DNA of 64,000 bases from positions 1 to 64,000 of the forward strand of contig CAAGME010000022.1 in the NCBI GenBank assembly GCA_900770945.1, read 5' to 3'. The DNA is from Clostridia bacterium (GTDB lineage: Bacteria > Bacillota > Clostridia > Christensenellales > Borkfalkiaceae). Within the stretch, counting starts at the first letter, position 1; every line of letters begins with the position of its first letter. This document shows, piece after piece, positions 27,601-35,400 of this stretch. The position numbers and the translations under genes were made by a program. The notes under the pieces were generated by a model, which was given only the letters and a program-made list of their open reading frames with translations, made no database searches and was not told where the DNA came from.

Positions 27601-28375
27601 TTTCTCCTTTTTTAAACGCATCCGTCGAGAAGTCAAACGGGTCGTCGGTCTTTTTCGAGGATTCGCCTTCTTTTTCGTCCGTTCCTAAAAGCGACGAGCG
27701 GCGCAAAAGTTCGTCGATGTCCAAAGCCCCGCCGCTTCCGCCGTCTTTGTTTTCTTCTTCGTCGTCGGCTTCCTCTGCCGACGCCCGGCTTGTCGAATCG
27801 GTCGCGGAAAGCCGAGAGAGAATTTCGTCTAACTTAGCCGGACGAGCCGCCCTCTCTTTGCCGACGCCGTCCGGCGCGATATCCTGCGCCGTGAACGGCA
27901 GTTTGCCGAGAACAAAATCGGAATATTCCGTAAATTCGCCTCTGTCGGGGTCGTTAAGCGGCGTGCCTTGCTTTCTCAAAGAGTGTTCCATAAACGCGAA
28001 CAACACGGGCGCAAAGTCACGGCAGGCGATAAGGCACAAACAGTACATATCATAAGCCGAAACGTAGCTTCCGCAACTTTCGGAAAGGGAATAAAAATAT
28101 CTCACCTCGTCGCTTGCGTCAACGCCGTTCTCGGCGTCGTAAAAGTCCGCAAGGCGCGTGTGCGCCATTATAAGCGTCGTGTCTTCGAGCGGCATTATAG
28201 ACAAAAGCTTTTTCACCGCTTCGCTGTCGTCTTTTACATGCCCTTTAACGATGTTAGCCGCATAATTGCACGCCGCGATAAGGTATTTTATCGGCGTAAG
28301 CTTGTTTTCGCGCTCCCCGCCGCCGAATTCGCGAGCAAGCGCGCAGAGCTTAAAGAATAATTCGTTGTCCGTCAT
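24683..28375 (-). CDS. Clp-like AAA+ fused to FtsH-like AAA+ and M41 metallopeptidase, no membrane helices
   Basis: A 1230-residue protein. Residues 1-180 are alpha-helical and unknown; 180-290 are acidic and disordered. Residues 290-560 are a Clp-type AAA+ domain (GPPGVGKT 337-344, Walker B ILFDEIEK 402-409). Residues 600-740 weakly resemble a receiver fold (SALVFADDD, LILIDLT). Residues 800-1040 are an FtsH-type AAA+ (GPPGTGKT 845-852, ILFIDEIDA 900-908). The M41 peptidase has HEAGH (1069-1073) and the distal ligand Asp in GPSSDLRQAT (1145). FtsH normally has two N-terminal membrane helices; none is seen here. It should unfold and degrade protein substrates in the cytoplasm. The start MTDN is chosen because AGAGG lies 6 bases upstream; the longer reading by 15 codons lacks one. 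It is a single gene with a promoter at 28446-28474. Confidence 0.87.
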   Translation of the reverse strand: MTDNELFFKLCALAREFGGGERENKLTPIKYLIAACNYAANIVKGHVKDDSEAVKKLLSIMPLEDTTLIMAHTRLADFYDAENGVDASDEVRYFYSLSESCGSYVSAYDMYCLCLIACRDFAPVLFAFMEHSLRKQGTPLNDPDRGEFTEYSDFVLGKLPFTAQDIAPDGVGKERAARPAKLDEILSRLSATDSTSRASAEEADDEEENKDGGSGGALDIDELLRRSSLLGTDEKEGESSKKTDDPFDFSTDAFKKGEKETGTSAPQKKAKKNNKIGASGLADLVSKVKKAQNELLKDIFGQDAAVNTFIGGYFNAEFNRITATKTKQPRGVFLFAGPPGVGKTFLAEKSAEVLNLPFRRFDMSEYSDKESNFEFAGSDKVYKNGSEGNVTGFVAKNPNAIILFDEIEKAHLNIIHLFLQILDAGRLRDNFTDEEVSFADTIIIFTTNAGKQLYEDDTAGKLSSIAKKTIVKALGADINPVTGAPMFPQAIISRLAANNVVMLDKMSAFNLEKIARNQVQSAVNNFTKNTGIDITVDDSVYSAIMFAEGGAADARTVKGKAKTFLAHELYEAFRLADDSAVDVKKIREINFTVEVPESGATRALFVNDEHPSALVFADDDIASAFAAKGTEVYATTDPTYAFEVLKTRPVSLILIDLTVGLLSFDEKVMNIEDMRGKGFDFLSGALANFPETPCYLIQNPKKRIGNDEMLTFTGMGVRGEFETPATSRDFKKRVTFECEKLHRQKSMLSLAKSNRVLSFDTRQTVSSDGEKITVTLYDFRLAVSLDTEDNSHVLTGERKPTVKFDDVVGAAEAKGELKYFVEYLKNPERFMGRGVKAPRGVLLYGPPGTGKTMLAKAMAGESDVTFISAEGNEFLKRYVGEGPQTVHELFRSARKYAPCILFIDEIDAIGVSRNASGSEGAAATLTSFLTEMDGFRTDPKKPVFVLAATNYSLDENSSRSLDGALLRRFDRRILIDLPNLEEREKYLSLSLLRHPIIKISEEEIRSIARRSVSMSLADLESVVELAMRDCIKASLDDVDDHAFDEAFENYRSGDKKKWDEQTVLRTARHEAGHAVISLLAGNCPSYLTIVSRGNFGGYMQKDDVEKFGYTRKELLDEIRICLGGRAAELVCYGEEEGVTTGPSSDLRQATNIAKRLVGTYGMDESFGLAVMDEADFKDKEIREKINEILKAELKKAVETISENRILLDRMVTELLAKNHLSADEIKLLAK

Positions 28376-28445
28376 TTCAACCTCTTTTGTTGCCGTTTTT
28401 ATCCGTTTCGGGAAAACCACGGCGTTAAACTTTCATTATGTATAT

Positions 28446-28474
28446 ATGATAACACAAAACCAATCTATTTTCAA
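28446..28474 (-). promoter_or_regulatory. Promoter of the AAA+/FtsH-like gene
   Basis: Minus strand: -35 TTGAAA (28469-28474), 17-base spacer, -10 TATCAT (28446-28451). Confidence 0.55.
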
Positions 28475-28530
28475 TAGTTTTTAAACTTTTTTTCAAGAAT
28501 TTTATTTTTTAAAGTTTCGCTCTGCCGCTA

Positions 28531-28566
28531 TTTCGGAAAAATACAATATACTGCAATTTTCCGAAA
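28531..28566. repeat. 36-bp palindrome flanking the DUF4143 gene, copy 1
   Basis: Ends TTTCGGAAAA and TTTTCCGAAA are inverted around ACAATATACTGCAA. It is identical to the copy at 30125-30160 except for one base. It lies upstream of the ATPase gene. Confidence 0.8.
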
Positions 28567-28635
28567 TACGGAAAATGTTTTAGCAAACTTATGTAGTTAT
28601 CGCTATGTCTTTTGCGCCGTTTTGTATGCCGCTAC

Positions 28636-28670
28636 TTCGAAAAAAGTCGATATATTATAGTTTCCGGAAA
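28636..28670. repeat. Diverged palindrome, copy 2
   Basis: TTCGAAAAAAGTCGATATA and TTATAGTTTCCGGAAA keep the layout of copy 1 with several changes. It is followed by the promoter of the ATPase gene. Confidence 0.55.
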
Positions 28671-28689
28671 TAGAATTTTCTTTTTTCTC

Positions 28690-28719
28690 TTGACATATCG
28701 GCTTAAAACATGGTATACT
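28690..28719 (+). promoter_or_regulatory. Promoter of the DUF4143 ATPase gene
   Basis: -35 TTGACA (28690-28695), 18-base spacer, -10 TATACT (28714-28719). The palindrome copy 3 lies directly downstream, across the expected transcript start. Confidence 0.7.
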
Positions 28720-28721
28720 TA

Positions 28722-28757
28722 TTCCGACAAAATGTAGTATACAACAATTTTCAGAAA
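28722..28757. repeat. Palindrome copy 3, in the leader of the ATPase gene
   Basis: TTCCGACAAAATGTAGTATA and ACAATTTTCAGAAA match copy 1 read on the other strand, with several differences. Its position between the -10 and the ribosome site suits an autoregulatory operator. Confidence 0.55.
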
Positions 28758-28771
28758 CAGGAGTTAAGTAT

Positions 28772-30064
28772 ATGGAAGTATCAATCAAGCGCGACGCATA
28801 TCTTAAAAAATTGATAGACAAGAGAGAGAACGGCGCAATAAAAGTAATCACGGGACTAAGGCGGTCGGGAAAAAGTTACCTTTTGTTCGATATTTTTTAC
28901 AACTACCTTTTATCCGAAAAGATACCGGAAAAAAGAATAGTAAGGCTTGCGCTCGACAACGAAAAAAACGCGGCTTTGCGCGACCCCGATAAGCTTTCGG
29001 AATTTCTTTATTCTAAAATAACCGACCAAAAAAGCACGTTTTTCGTGCTTCTCGACGAAATACAGTTTGCAATATCGAAAGAAGAATTAAAAAACAATCA
29101 ACCGCTAAAAATTTACGGTATATTAAACGGACTTCTTTCGCTTAAAAACGTAGATGTTTACGTCACCGGCAGTAACTCGAAGTTTCTTTCTTCCGACGTA
29201 TCGACGGAATTTCGCGGGCGCGGCGACGAGGTGCATGTCAACCCGCTTTCGTTTGGAGAATTCTTTTCCGTTTATAACGGAAATAAATACGAGGCATGGG
29301 AAGAATATTCTTTATACGGAGGTATGCCAAGGCTTTTCGCTCTGAAAACCGCCGAAGAAAAAGCCAAGTATTTATCGGACTTATTCAAAGAAACTTACGT
29401 CAAAGACATCATAGAACGTTACAACTTGCGCTCGGACGTGGTTTTGGATACGCTAATCGACGTCCTCGCCTCTTCCATAGGGTCGTTAAACAATGCGACG
29501 AAGATAGCAAAAACCTTTGAATCAAACGGGATAAAAACTTCCGACAAGACCGTTAACTCGTATATAGAGTACCTTGAGGATGCTTTCTTGATAAAAAAAT
29601 CTCAACGATACGATATTAAAGGGCGCAAGTATATAAATTCGCCTTTCAAATTTTATTTTTCCGACATAGGGCTGAGAAACGCAAGGCTTAATTTCCGCCA
29701 ACAAGAACCCACGCATATTATGGAGAATGTAATTTACAACGAACTTATTTACCGCGGCTTTAACGTAGACGTGGGAATTGTCGACTATTACCCGAAAGAA
29801 AGCGACAACAAACAACACAGAAAAACCGTCGAAGTCGATTTCGTCTGCAACAAAGCGAGCAAGCGTTACTATATACAGTCGGCGTACTCTATACCGACTG
29901 TCGAAAAAATGCGACAGGAAGAAACCTCGCTCGATAAAATCGGGGATTCGTTTAAAAAAATAATCGTAACCTCCGATATCGCAAAGCCTTGGCAAAACGA
30001 AAAAGGACACACGATTATCAACGTGATAGACTTCCTTTTAAACCCCGCAAGCCTCGATTTTTGA
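28772..30064 (+). CDS. AAA_14/DUF4143 family ATPase
   Basis: A 430-residue ATPase. The N-terminal AAA_14 domain has Walker A GLRRSGKSYL (about 27-36), Walker B FFVLLDEIQ (about 91-99) and the sensor VYVTGSNSKFL. It is followed by the FRGRGDEVHVNPLSFGEF motif typical of the family and YGGMPRLF. The C-terminal DUF4143 part (about 215-395) is a restriction-endonuclease-like fold with VEVDFVCNK. The family is very common in anaerobes and archaea and its role is unknown. AGGAG precedes ATG. The gene is bracketed by two near-identical 36-bp palindromes, with two more copies in its upstream region, suggesting either autoregulation or movement of the gene with the repeats. Confidence 0.9.
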   Translation: MEVSIKRDAYLKKLIDKRENGAIKVITGLRRSGKSYLLFDIFYNYLLSEKIPEKRIVRLALDNEKNAALRDPDKLSEFLYSKITDQKSTFFVLLDEIQFAISKEELKNNQPLKIYGILNGLLSLKNVDVYVTGSNSKFLSSDVSTEFRGRGDEVHVNPLSFGEFFSVYNGNKYEAWEEYSLYGGMPRLFALKTAEEKAKYLSDLFKETYVKDIIERYNLRSDVVLDTLIDVLASSIGSLNNATKIAKTFESNGIKTSDKTVNSYIEYLEDAFLIKKSQRYDIKGRKYINSPFKFYFSDIGLRNARLNFRQQEPTHIMENVIYNELIYRGFNVDVGIVDYYPKESDNKQHRKTVEVDFVCNKASKRYYIQSAYSIPTVEKMRQEETSLDKIGDSFKKIIVTSDIAKPWQNEKGHTIINVIDFLLNPASLDF

Positions 30065-30124
30065 TTTTCGTTTTAAAACTTATCCTAAGATCCTAAGATT
30101 ACATTCTTCATTACTGCTTTTCCG

Positions 30125-30160
30125 TTTCGGAAAAATACAATATACTACAATTTTCCGAAA
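30125..30160. repeat. 36-bp palindrome, copy 4, downstream of the DUF4143 gene
   Basis: TTTCGGAAAAATACAATATA followed by CTACAATTTTCCGAAA; one base differs from copy 1 on the other side of the gene. Confidence 0.8.
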
Positions 30161-30177
30161 CAGAAAGGAACGCGCGA

Positions 30178-30840
30178 TTATAAGTAATTCATGAGGGCGG
30201 CGCGGGCTTTTAAGACTTGCTCCGCCGTTTTGTAGTCGGGATAAATCGACTTGACGCGGGCATAAAAGCGCGCCGAATGATTTTTTTCGCGCGTGTGGCA
30301 AAGCTCGTGACAAATGACGTAATCGACGACGCTCAGCGGCATAAAAACGAGCGCGCGCGAAAAGTTGAGCGTGTCGCCCGCCCCGCAAGACCCCCACCTC
30401 GTCCGTGCGGAAGTTATCGATATTCCGTTAAATTTAAGTCCGTTTTTCGCCGCTATCTCTTCGGTTCTCGGCACGATATAGGCGCGCAAAAGCTTGTAAG
30501 TAAGTTTTTCGAACGCTTGCTTTTCTAAGTCAGAGGGCAAAACTATTTCGTTCTCCGTCAAAAAGGCTCGTTTTTCTTCCGTTAGTCGTACTGTGTACGC
30601 TTTGCCCAACAGCTCGATTTTTGCGCCGTTTTCAAGCGAAAACATGTTTTCCGCGTTGCTCTTTTTCACCCGCTCGACCGTGCGCAAAATCCATTCTCGC
30701 TTTTTAAAAACAAATTCTTCCACGCTTTTTTCGGGGTAGCAAAGCGGCGCGCGAACGACGAGAGAGCCGTCACGCTCGACTATTACGGAAACCGTTCTTC
30801 TGCAGCTTCTTATTATTTTGTAGCTTATTTCGTTATCCAT
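30178..30840 (-). CDS. YgjP-like metal-dependent hydrolase (DUF45)
   Basis: A 220-residue cytoplasmic protein of the YgjP/SprT-like metallopeptidase group. The zinc motif HELCH (about residues 172-176) with a further ligand in REKNHSARFYA, the preceding RTRWGSCG and LNFSRALVFMP are family hallmarks. The N-terminal half (YKIIRSCRRTVSVIV, SLVVRAP) is the usual beta-rich part. Substrate unknown. No ribosome site is visible: the ATG follows TTTAAT, and the -10 ends 6 bases before the ATG, so the message may be leaderless. Confidence 0.9.
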   Translation of the reverse strand: MDNEISYKIIRSCRRTVSVIVERDGSLVVRAPLCYPEKSVEEFVFKKREWILRTVERVKKSNAENMFSLENGAKIELLGKAYTVRLTEEKRAFLTENEIVLPSDLEKQAFEKLTYKLLRAYIVPRTEEIAAKNGLKFNGISITSARTRWGSCGAGDTLNFSRALVFMPLSVVDYVICHELCHTREKNHSARFYARVKSIYPDYKTAEQVLKARAALMNYL

Positions 30841-30846
30841 ATTAAA

Positions 30847-30875
30847 ATATTAAAACTTTTCTTTTAAGCTGTCAA
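30847..30875 (-). promoter_or_regulatory. Promoter of the YgjP-like gene
   Basis: Minus strand: -35 TTGACA (30870-30875), 17-base spacer, -10 TAATAT (30847-30852). The start codon lies 6 bases further on. Confidence 0.65.
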
Positions 30876-30929
30876 CAAAAACTTCAACGAATACTCGTTT
30901 GTTGTGCAATATTCTTTTAGCAAAATGTA

Positions 30930-30958
30930 TTGACACGGCTTTTCAGTTGTGATACAAT
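30930..30958 (+). promoter_or_regulatory. Promoter of the 31022-31546 gene
   Basis: -35 TTGACA (30930-30935), 17-base spacer, -10 TACAAT (30953-30958). Confidence 0.75.
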
Positions 30959-31021
30959 ATAGATACTAAAAAAATATGCCGCATCGCTTAAAAAAGCTTT
31001 GCGACGGGAGGATCAATTTTT

Positions 31022-31546
31022 ATGGCTAAGAAAAAGAGAACTAATAGTCTCACTCAAATCGTAACCGCCGCGGCGGTTCTGCTCGGGCTCGTTGCGATAG
31101 CAATGATTTTCGTACCGACTATCGGCGTAAAAGACAGCGACACGACTTACACCGGTATGCAGCTTGCTTTCGGTTACAGCGTAACCAAGTCTGCGCTCGG
31201 CGTATCCGCAACTCTCACTTACTTTGAATTTTCGTTCATGAGCTTGCTCACCTACATTCTCGCTCTTGCGGGTACAGTCGTTGCTTTGATGGGTCTTATT
31301 AAAAATAAGTTTGCTTCCGGTCTTTTCCGTATCATAGCGGCTGCTTGCTTCATTATCTCCGGCGTATTCTTCTTTATGGCAGTCAACTTCTGTGTTCCCG
31401 GTAAAGACATTTCGTCCTTAGTGTCCCTCGTTGGCGGAAACATCAAGAACTCTCTCGTTCTTGCGGTAGGCGCGTACATCGGCGGAATAACCGCGATAAT
31501 CGCAGGCGTTTGCGAACTCTTGTCCGTATTCGTTTTTAACAAATAA
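31022..31546 (+). CDS. Four-helix membrane protein of unknown function
   Basis: A 174-residue protein with a Lys-rich start and four hydrophobic helices (about residues 13-32, 72-92, 100-122 and 145-170). The first loop (GVKDSDTTYTGMQLAFGYSV) faces outside. No family is recognised with confidence; the layout resembles small Clostridia membrane proteins with a conserved external TG-x-Q loop. GGGAGG precedes ATG by about 10 bases. It is a single gene with a good promoter and is followed by the repeat block near the tRNA. Confidence 0.75.
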   Translation: MAKKKRTNSLTQIVTAAAVLLGLVAIAMIFVPTIGVKDSDTTYTGMQLAFGYSVTKSALGVSATLTYFEFSFMSLLTYILALAGTVVALMGLIKNKFASGLFRIIAAACFIISGVFFFMAVNFCVPGKDISSLVSLVGGNIKNSLVLAVGAYIGGITAIIAGVCELLSVFVFNK

Positions 31547-31620
31547 TTGAACGCACAAACTCACACGAGGTTTTCGGCTCACCGCCCTAAGCCTCGTTTT
31601 TTGTTTGCGCCCGCTCCCTC

Positions 31621-32072
31621 GGCGTATGTCGGCTTTCCGCCGACACGCGAACCACAAGGAACCTCTTCATCTCTGCCCTCTCCGCCAAAACACAAAAAAT
31701 CCCGCATAAACTGCGGGACAGAGAGATACGGCAAAGCTTTTTCGTTACTATCGGACAGGATAACGCCGTTTCCCGCAAGCGTGTGAGCCTCGGCGTATGT
31801 CGGCTTACCGCCGACACGCGAACCACAAGGAACCCCTTCATCTCTGTCCTCTCCGCCAAAACATAGAAAATCCCGCATAAAATGCGGGGGGCGGAGAGAT
31901 ACGGCAAAGCTTTTTCGTTACTATCGGACAGGATAACGCCGTTTCCCACGCAAGCGTGTGAGCCTCGGCGTATGTCGGCAGAGCCGACACGCGAACCACA
32001 AGGAACCTCTTCATCTCTGTCCTCTCCACCAAAACACAAAAATCCCGCATAAAATGCGGGATTTTCAGGTTT
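31621..32072. repeat. Tandem repeat of about 173 bp next to tRNA-Ser
   Basis: Nearly three units (about 31621-31792, 31793-31967 and a partial from 31968). Each holds GCGTATGTCGGC, a GCGAACCACAAGGAACC stretch, CTCTCCGCCAAAACA, a hairpin ATCCCGCAT/ATGCGGGAT, GGCAAAGCTTTTTCGTTACT and GGATAACGCCGTTTCCC. The CTCTCCGCC stretch repeats the 3' end of the tRNA in inverted orientation. Long open frames across it are not genes. Confidence 0.8.
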
Positions 32073-32075
32073 TGG

Positions 32076-32160
32076 CGGAGAGGACAGGATTCGAACCTGC
32101 GGTACGTTGCCGTACACAACATTTCCAATGTTGCACCATCGACCACTCAGACACCTCTCC
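32076..32160 (-). tRNA. tRNA-Ser (GGA)
   Basis: An 85-nucleotide tRNA with a long variable arm. The acceptor stem GGAGAGG/CCTCTCC, D arm with GAGTGGTCGA, anticodon stem-loop CAACATTGGAAATGTTG (anticodon GGA), variable arm GTACGGCAACGTAC and T arm GCAGGTTCGAATCCTGT are all present. An encoded CCA follows (32073-32075). The promoter is a perfect TTGACA-17-TATAAT at 32193-32221. Confidence 0.96.
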
Positions 32161-32192
32161 AAAAAAGTCGATTTCGCTTTGTCAGCCTATAT

Positions 32193-32221
32193 ATTATATA
32201 AAATGCCGCCCGCGTTGTCAA
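32193..32221 (-). promoter_or_regulatory. Promoter of tRNA-Ser
   Basis: Minus strand: TTGACA (32216-32221), 17-base spacer, TATAAT (32193-32198), both matching consensus exactly. Confidence 0.85.
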
Positions 32222-32349
32222 CTTAATTTCACAAGTTTTTTACAACGATTTTAATTATTTTTGCAACTACTCGCTGATTTTACCGTTAAACAACTGCCCT
32301 TATCTTCCCGTTGTTTTATCATATAGCAAATTCATTTACAAACGTTTCC

Positions 32350-32379
32350 CCGTGCGGTGTTCCGCCGCGCGGGGAAATT
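32350..32379. terminator. GC-rich hairpin after the 32424-35624 GH3 gene
   Basis: CCCCGTGCGG/CCGCGCGGGG-type stem flanked by T and A runs. Between the tRNA promoter and this hairpin (32222-32349) I see no gene. Confidence 0.55.
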
Positions 32380-32423
32380 TGCATTGTCGTACATTCTTTT
32401 CTTTAAGATGTTTTACTTACTTT

Positions 32424-35400
32424 TCACTCTTTTTTTTCTTTCGTTTCATCTCGGTTTCCGTCTGTTTTTTCATTGTCCGTTGCCGAAAGTAAAAGGGATT
32501 TTACTTCCTTCAACTCGCTTTCGAGGGCCGAAAGCCGAGCAGATACTTCGCTTAAAATAACTCCTTTATCTTGCGGGGTTTCAGCCTTTAACGGTTCTAT
32601 TACGTGAGCGGAAGAAGCGGACGAAACGAGCGGTTTTTCCTCGGCAATCGCGGTGGCGGTGTTTAAAGCAGTTGTCGCAGCCGAGGACCGTGCGGAAGAA
32701 TCCGCCGAGCCGACAGTAGCAGAAGCAGCGGTAAGAGCGGCACCGGGACGAGGCTTTTTCGGCAAGAAAATCAATAAACATCTCCACACGATAACGGCGA
32801 GCGCGGTTACGTCTATCGCCACAAGAATGGCTATCCACCAGGGCTTTGTCGATTCGATCGATTTTATTCCGACGTCGACTACGCCCGTTAAAGCAGACTT
32901 ATCGACGGTTTTAGCGTAAGCATAAGTGTTGCAATAAGTGTACAAAACGTTTTTGGCGGAGTTGCGCGCGCGGGTTAAAACCGTGGGGTCGCTCCTGTTT
33001 ATCGCGTTTATAATGGTTGCCGGGTTGAGCCAGATATCGTTGCCGGCTAAAAGACCTTGGGTCGGGTGCATGTAATCGTCGCCCTGCGACCAGTCGGTGA
33101 CTATCGTGCCTTTAAAGCCCCATTCCACGCGCAGGATTTTTTCGAGAAGCGGATAACTTGCGCCCGCCCACGTTCCTCCGACGCGGTTGAAAGCAGACAT
33201 CATGGCATTCGCTCCGCCTTCCTTGACGCAAATTTCGAAAGGCTTCAGATAGGTTTCGCGCAGGTTCTGCTCGGTTATCCATGTGTTGAGCTTAACGGCG
33301 TTCACGCCCGGTTCGCTCAAAGCAAAGTGCTTTAAGTAGCAGTAAAGCCCGTTGGTTTTTGCGCCGCGAATTACTTCGGCGGCAAGCTTGCCCGAAAGCA
33401 CGCCGTCCTCGCCGTAATATTCCGAATTTCGCGCGTTATACTGCGACCTGTGTAAATTTACGCCCGGAGCGTACCAGCCGTTTACGCTCGTTTGAGCGGC
33501 TTCCGCGCCCTGAGTAAGCCCCATTGCGAGCGCAATGTTTTTGTTCCATGTACAGCCGATTATCGTCGCGCCGGGGTAGCCCGTCCATTCCGAGCGGAAC
33601 GTCGGCGAAGTGTTTGCGGTGCCGAAGCCCGCCGGTCCGTCGAGGTCGATACAAAAAGTTTTGCCGACGGAAGCGAGCGCAATCGTTTTGTAGCCGGCTT
33701 GCTCGACAAGGTCGCATACCTCGTCTACGGTGAGTTGCGAAAGAAGCGTTTCCCATTCGGGCGCGTTGTAATCAAGCCCTAACTTTATCGCTAAATCGTC
33801 GTTATATTTGAGCTGTCCGCCGTCGCCGTTAAGGTCGGTAAGGCTCGCCGCCGAGCCGTTTTCGAGGGTAACTATTCTAAGCCCCGAATCCACACCGAAA
33901 GTAGGCTTTTGAGTGGTATTGAAAAGTTCGTTACGGTATCCGTTGGCTTGTTCCACGAGCTTGGTTTCGGTCGGCACGGCTGCGCGGCTTACGGGAAAGC
34001 TCCCCGCGAAATCGGAGCGGGTCAGGTAAACTTTTTCCGCGCCCACGGTGCTGCCGTCGATAGGCACGCCCGAATAAGCCGATTCACCCGTAAAATAAGG
34101 ACGAATGGGTTTTTTCGTGGTCGTATCTCGTCTGAATTTTAATCCGCCCTCGGCTACGTTATATTTCAGCTCGGCAATTTTGGAGCTTTCATGGGCGTTT
34201 TCCATAATTTTGACAAAGTATTCGCCCGCGTCGAGTTCGTAGCCCTTAAAGCCGTTGCCGTTCTTGTCATAGCAATCGAAGGAAGCCATGTCGTAAGCGG
34301 AAACGGTGAGCTTTACTTCCTGGAATTGCCCGGGTTTCAACGTTTCGGTCTTGGCAAAATCGGCAAGATTGACGGCGGATTTTTCTATTCCGTTTTCGTA
34401 ATAGGGCGCGGTGTAGTAAAGCTCCACAACGTCCTTGCCGCTAACGCTCCCGGTGTTTGTGACTTCGACGGTGATTTCTATCTCATCGTCAAGTTTAAGC
34501 GTTGAATTTTCGGGCAAAGATACTGCGGTTATTTTCTTTTCGAACGTCGTATACGAAAGCCCGTGTCCGAACGGATATTGAACTACCTGCTCGTAACCTT
34601 TCGTTATGCCCCACTTGTTTTTCGCATAGTCGCTCGTCCAAAAACCCGCTTTATCCGCCGTTTCGAACCACTTATACCCCATATAAATGTCTTCGACATA
34701 CTGAATGTTGTCTTTATATCGAAGTTGGTTTGCATATGATGGGTCGAAAGTCGGGTCGTAAATATACGTGTCGGTCGTTCTGCCGGAGGGCGAAACGGTG
34801 CCTTTTAAAATCTTGGGGATAGAAGCCGCGCCCGACTGACCGAGCGTGCCGACAAAGAGAACAGAATCCACTTTTTCGTCGTCTGCAAAATTAAGGTGCA
34901 TAATATTTGCAGTGTTTACGATTACTATTACTCTGTCGAAATTTTCCTTAACTATTTCGATAAGGTCGTCTTCCTCCTTGCTCGTTTGTAAGTAAGTGCG
35001 CGTTTCGTCGGCGGGGTACTTGAATTTTGTTTGCGTTCTCGGGATTTCTCCGCCGATGTTTTCGCCGCCGCCTCTCACGAGGACTACGACCGCTACGGAA
35101 GAAAACGCTTTTGCCTCGTCGATAAGCTCCTTGGTATAAAAGCTTTTATCGGGTTCGATAAGCGTAGTCGCGCCCTTTGAGCCGGGGCAAAATTCAACGT
35201 ATTTTTTGATTAAGCTTTCGTTGTATTCAAGCCCTTCCGCCGTAAAAGCGTCGGTGAGCGTGACCATTTTTTTGCCGTAAGAAGATATCGCGCCGCTCCC
35301 GCGGGAACTGTACATAAGCGAAGAACTTCCCCAGCCGAAAAGGTTTATTTTGTCGGTGTCCTTGACAGGCAGAGCGGAATTTTCGTTTTTAAGCAGCACC

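Noticed and set aside
26909..27688. Long plus-strand open frames opposite the AAA+/FtsH-like gene
   Set aside because: They are the antisense shadow of a well-supported gene, with Arg/Phe/Val-rich composition typical of reversed codons.
28531..30160. Insertion sequence around the DUF4143 gene
   Set aside because: No transposase is encoded and no target duplication is visible; the flanking repeats are palindromes rather than typical terminal inverted repeats.
31579..32162. Several overlapping open frames of 96-191 codons
   Set aside because: They translate the tRNA and its tandem repeat in several frames; no ribosome sites, and the same peptide repeats with each DNA unit.
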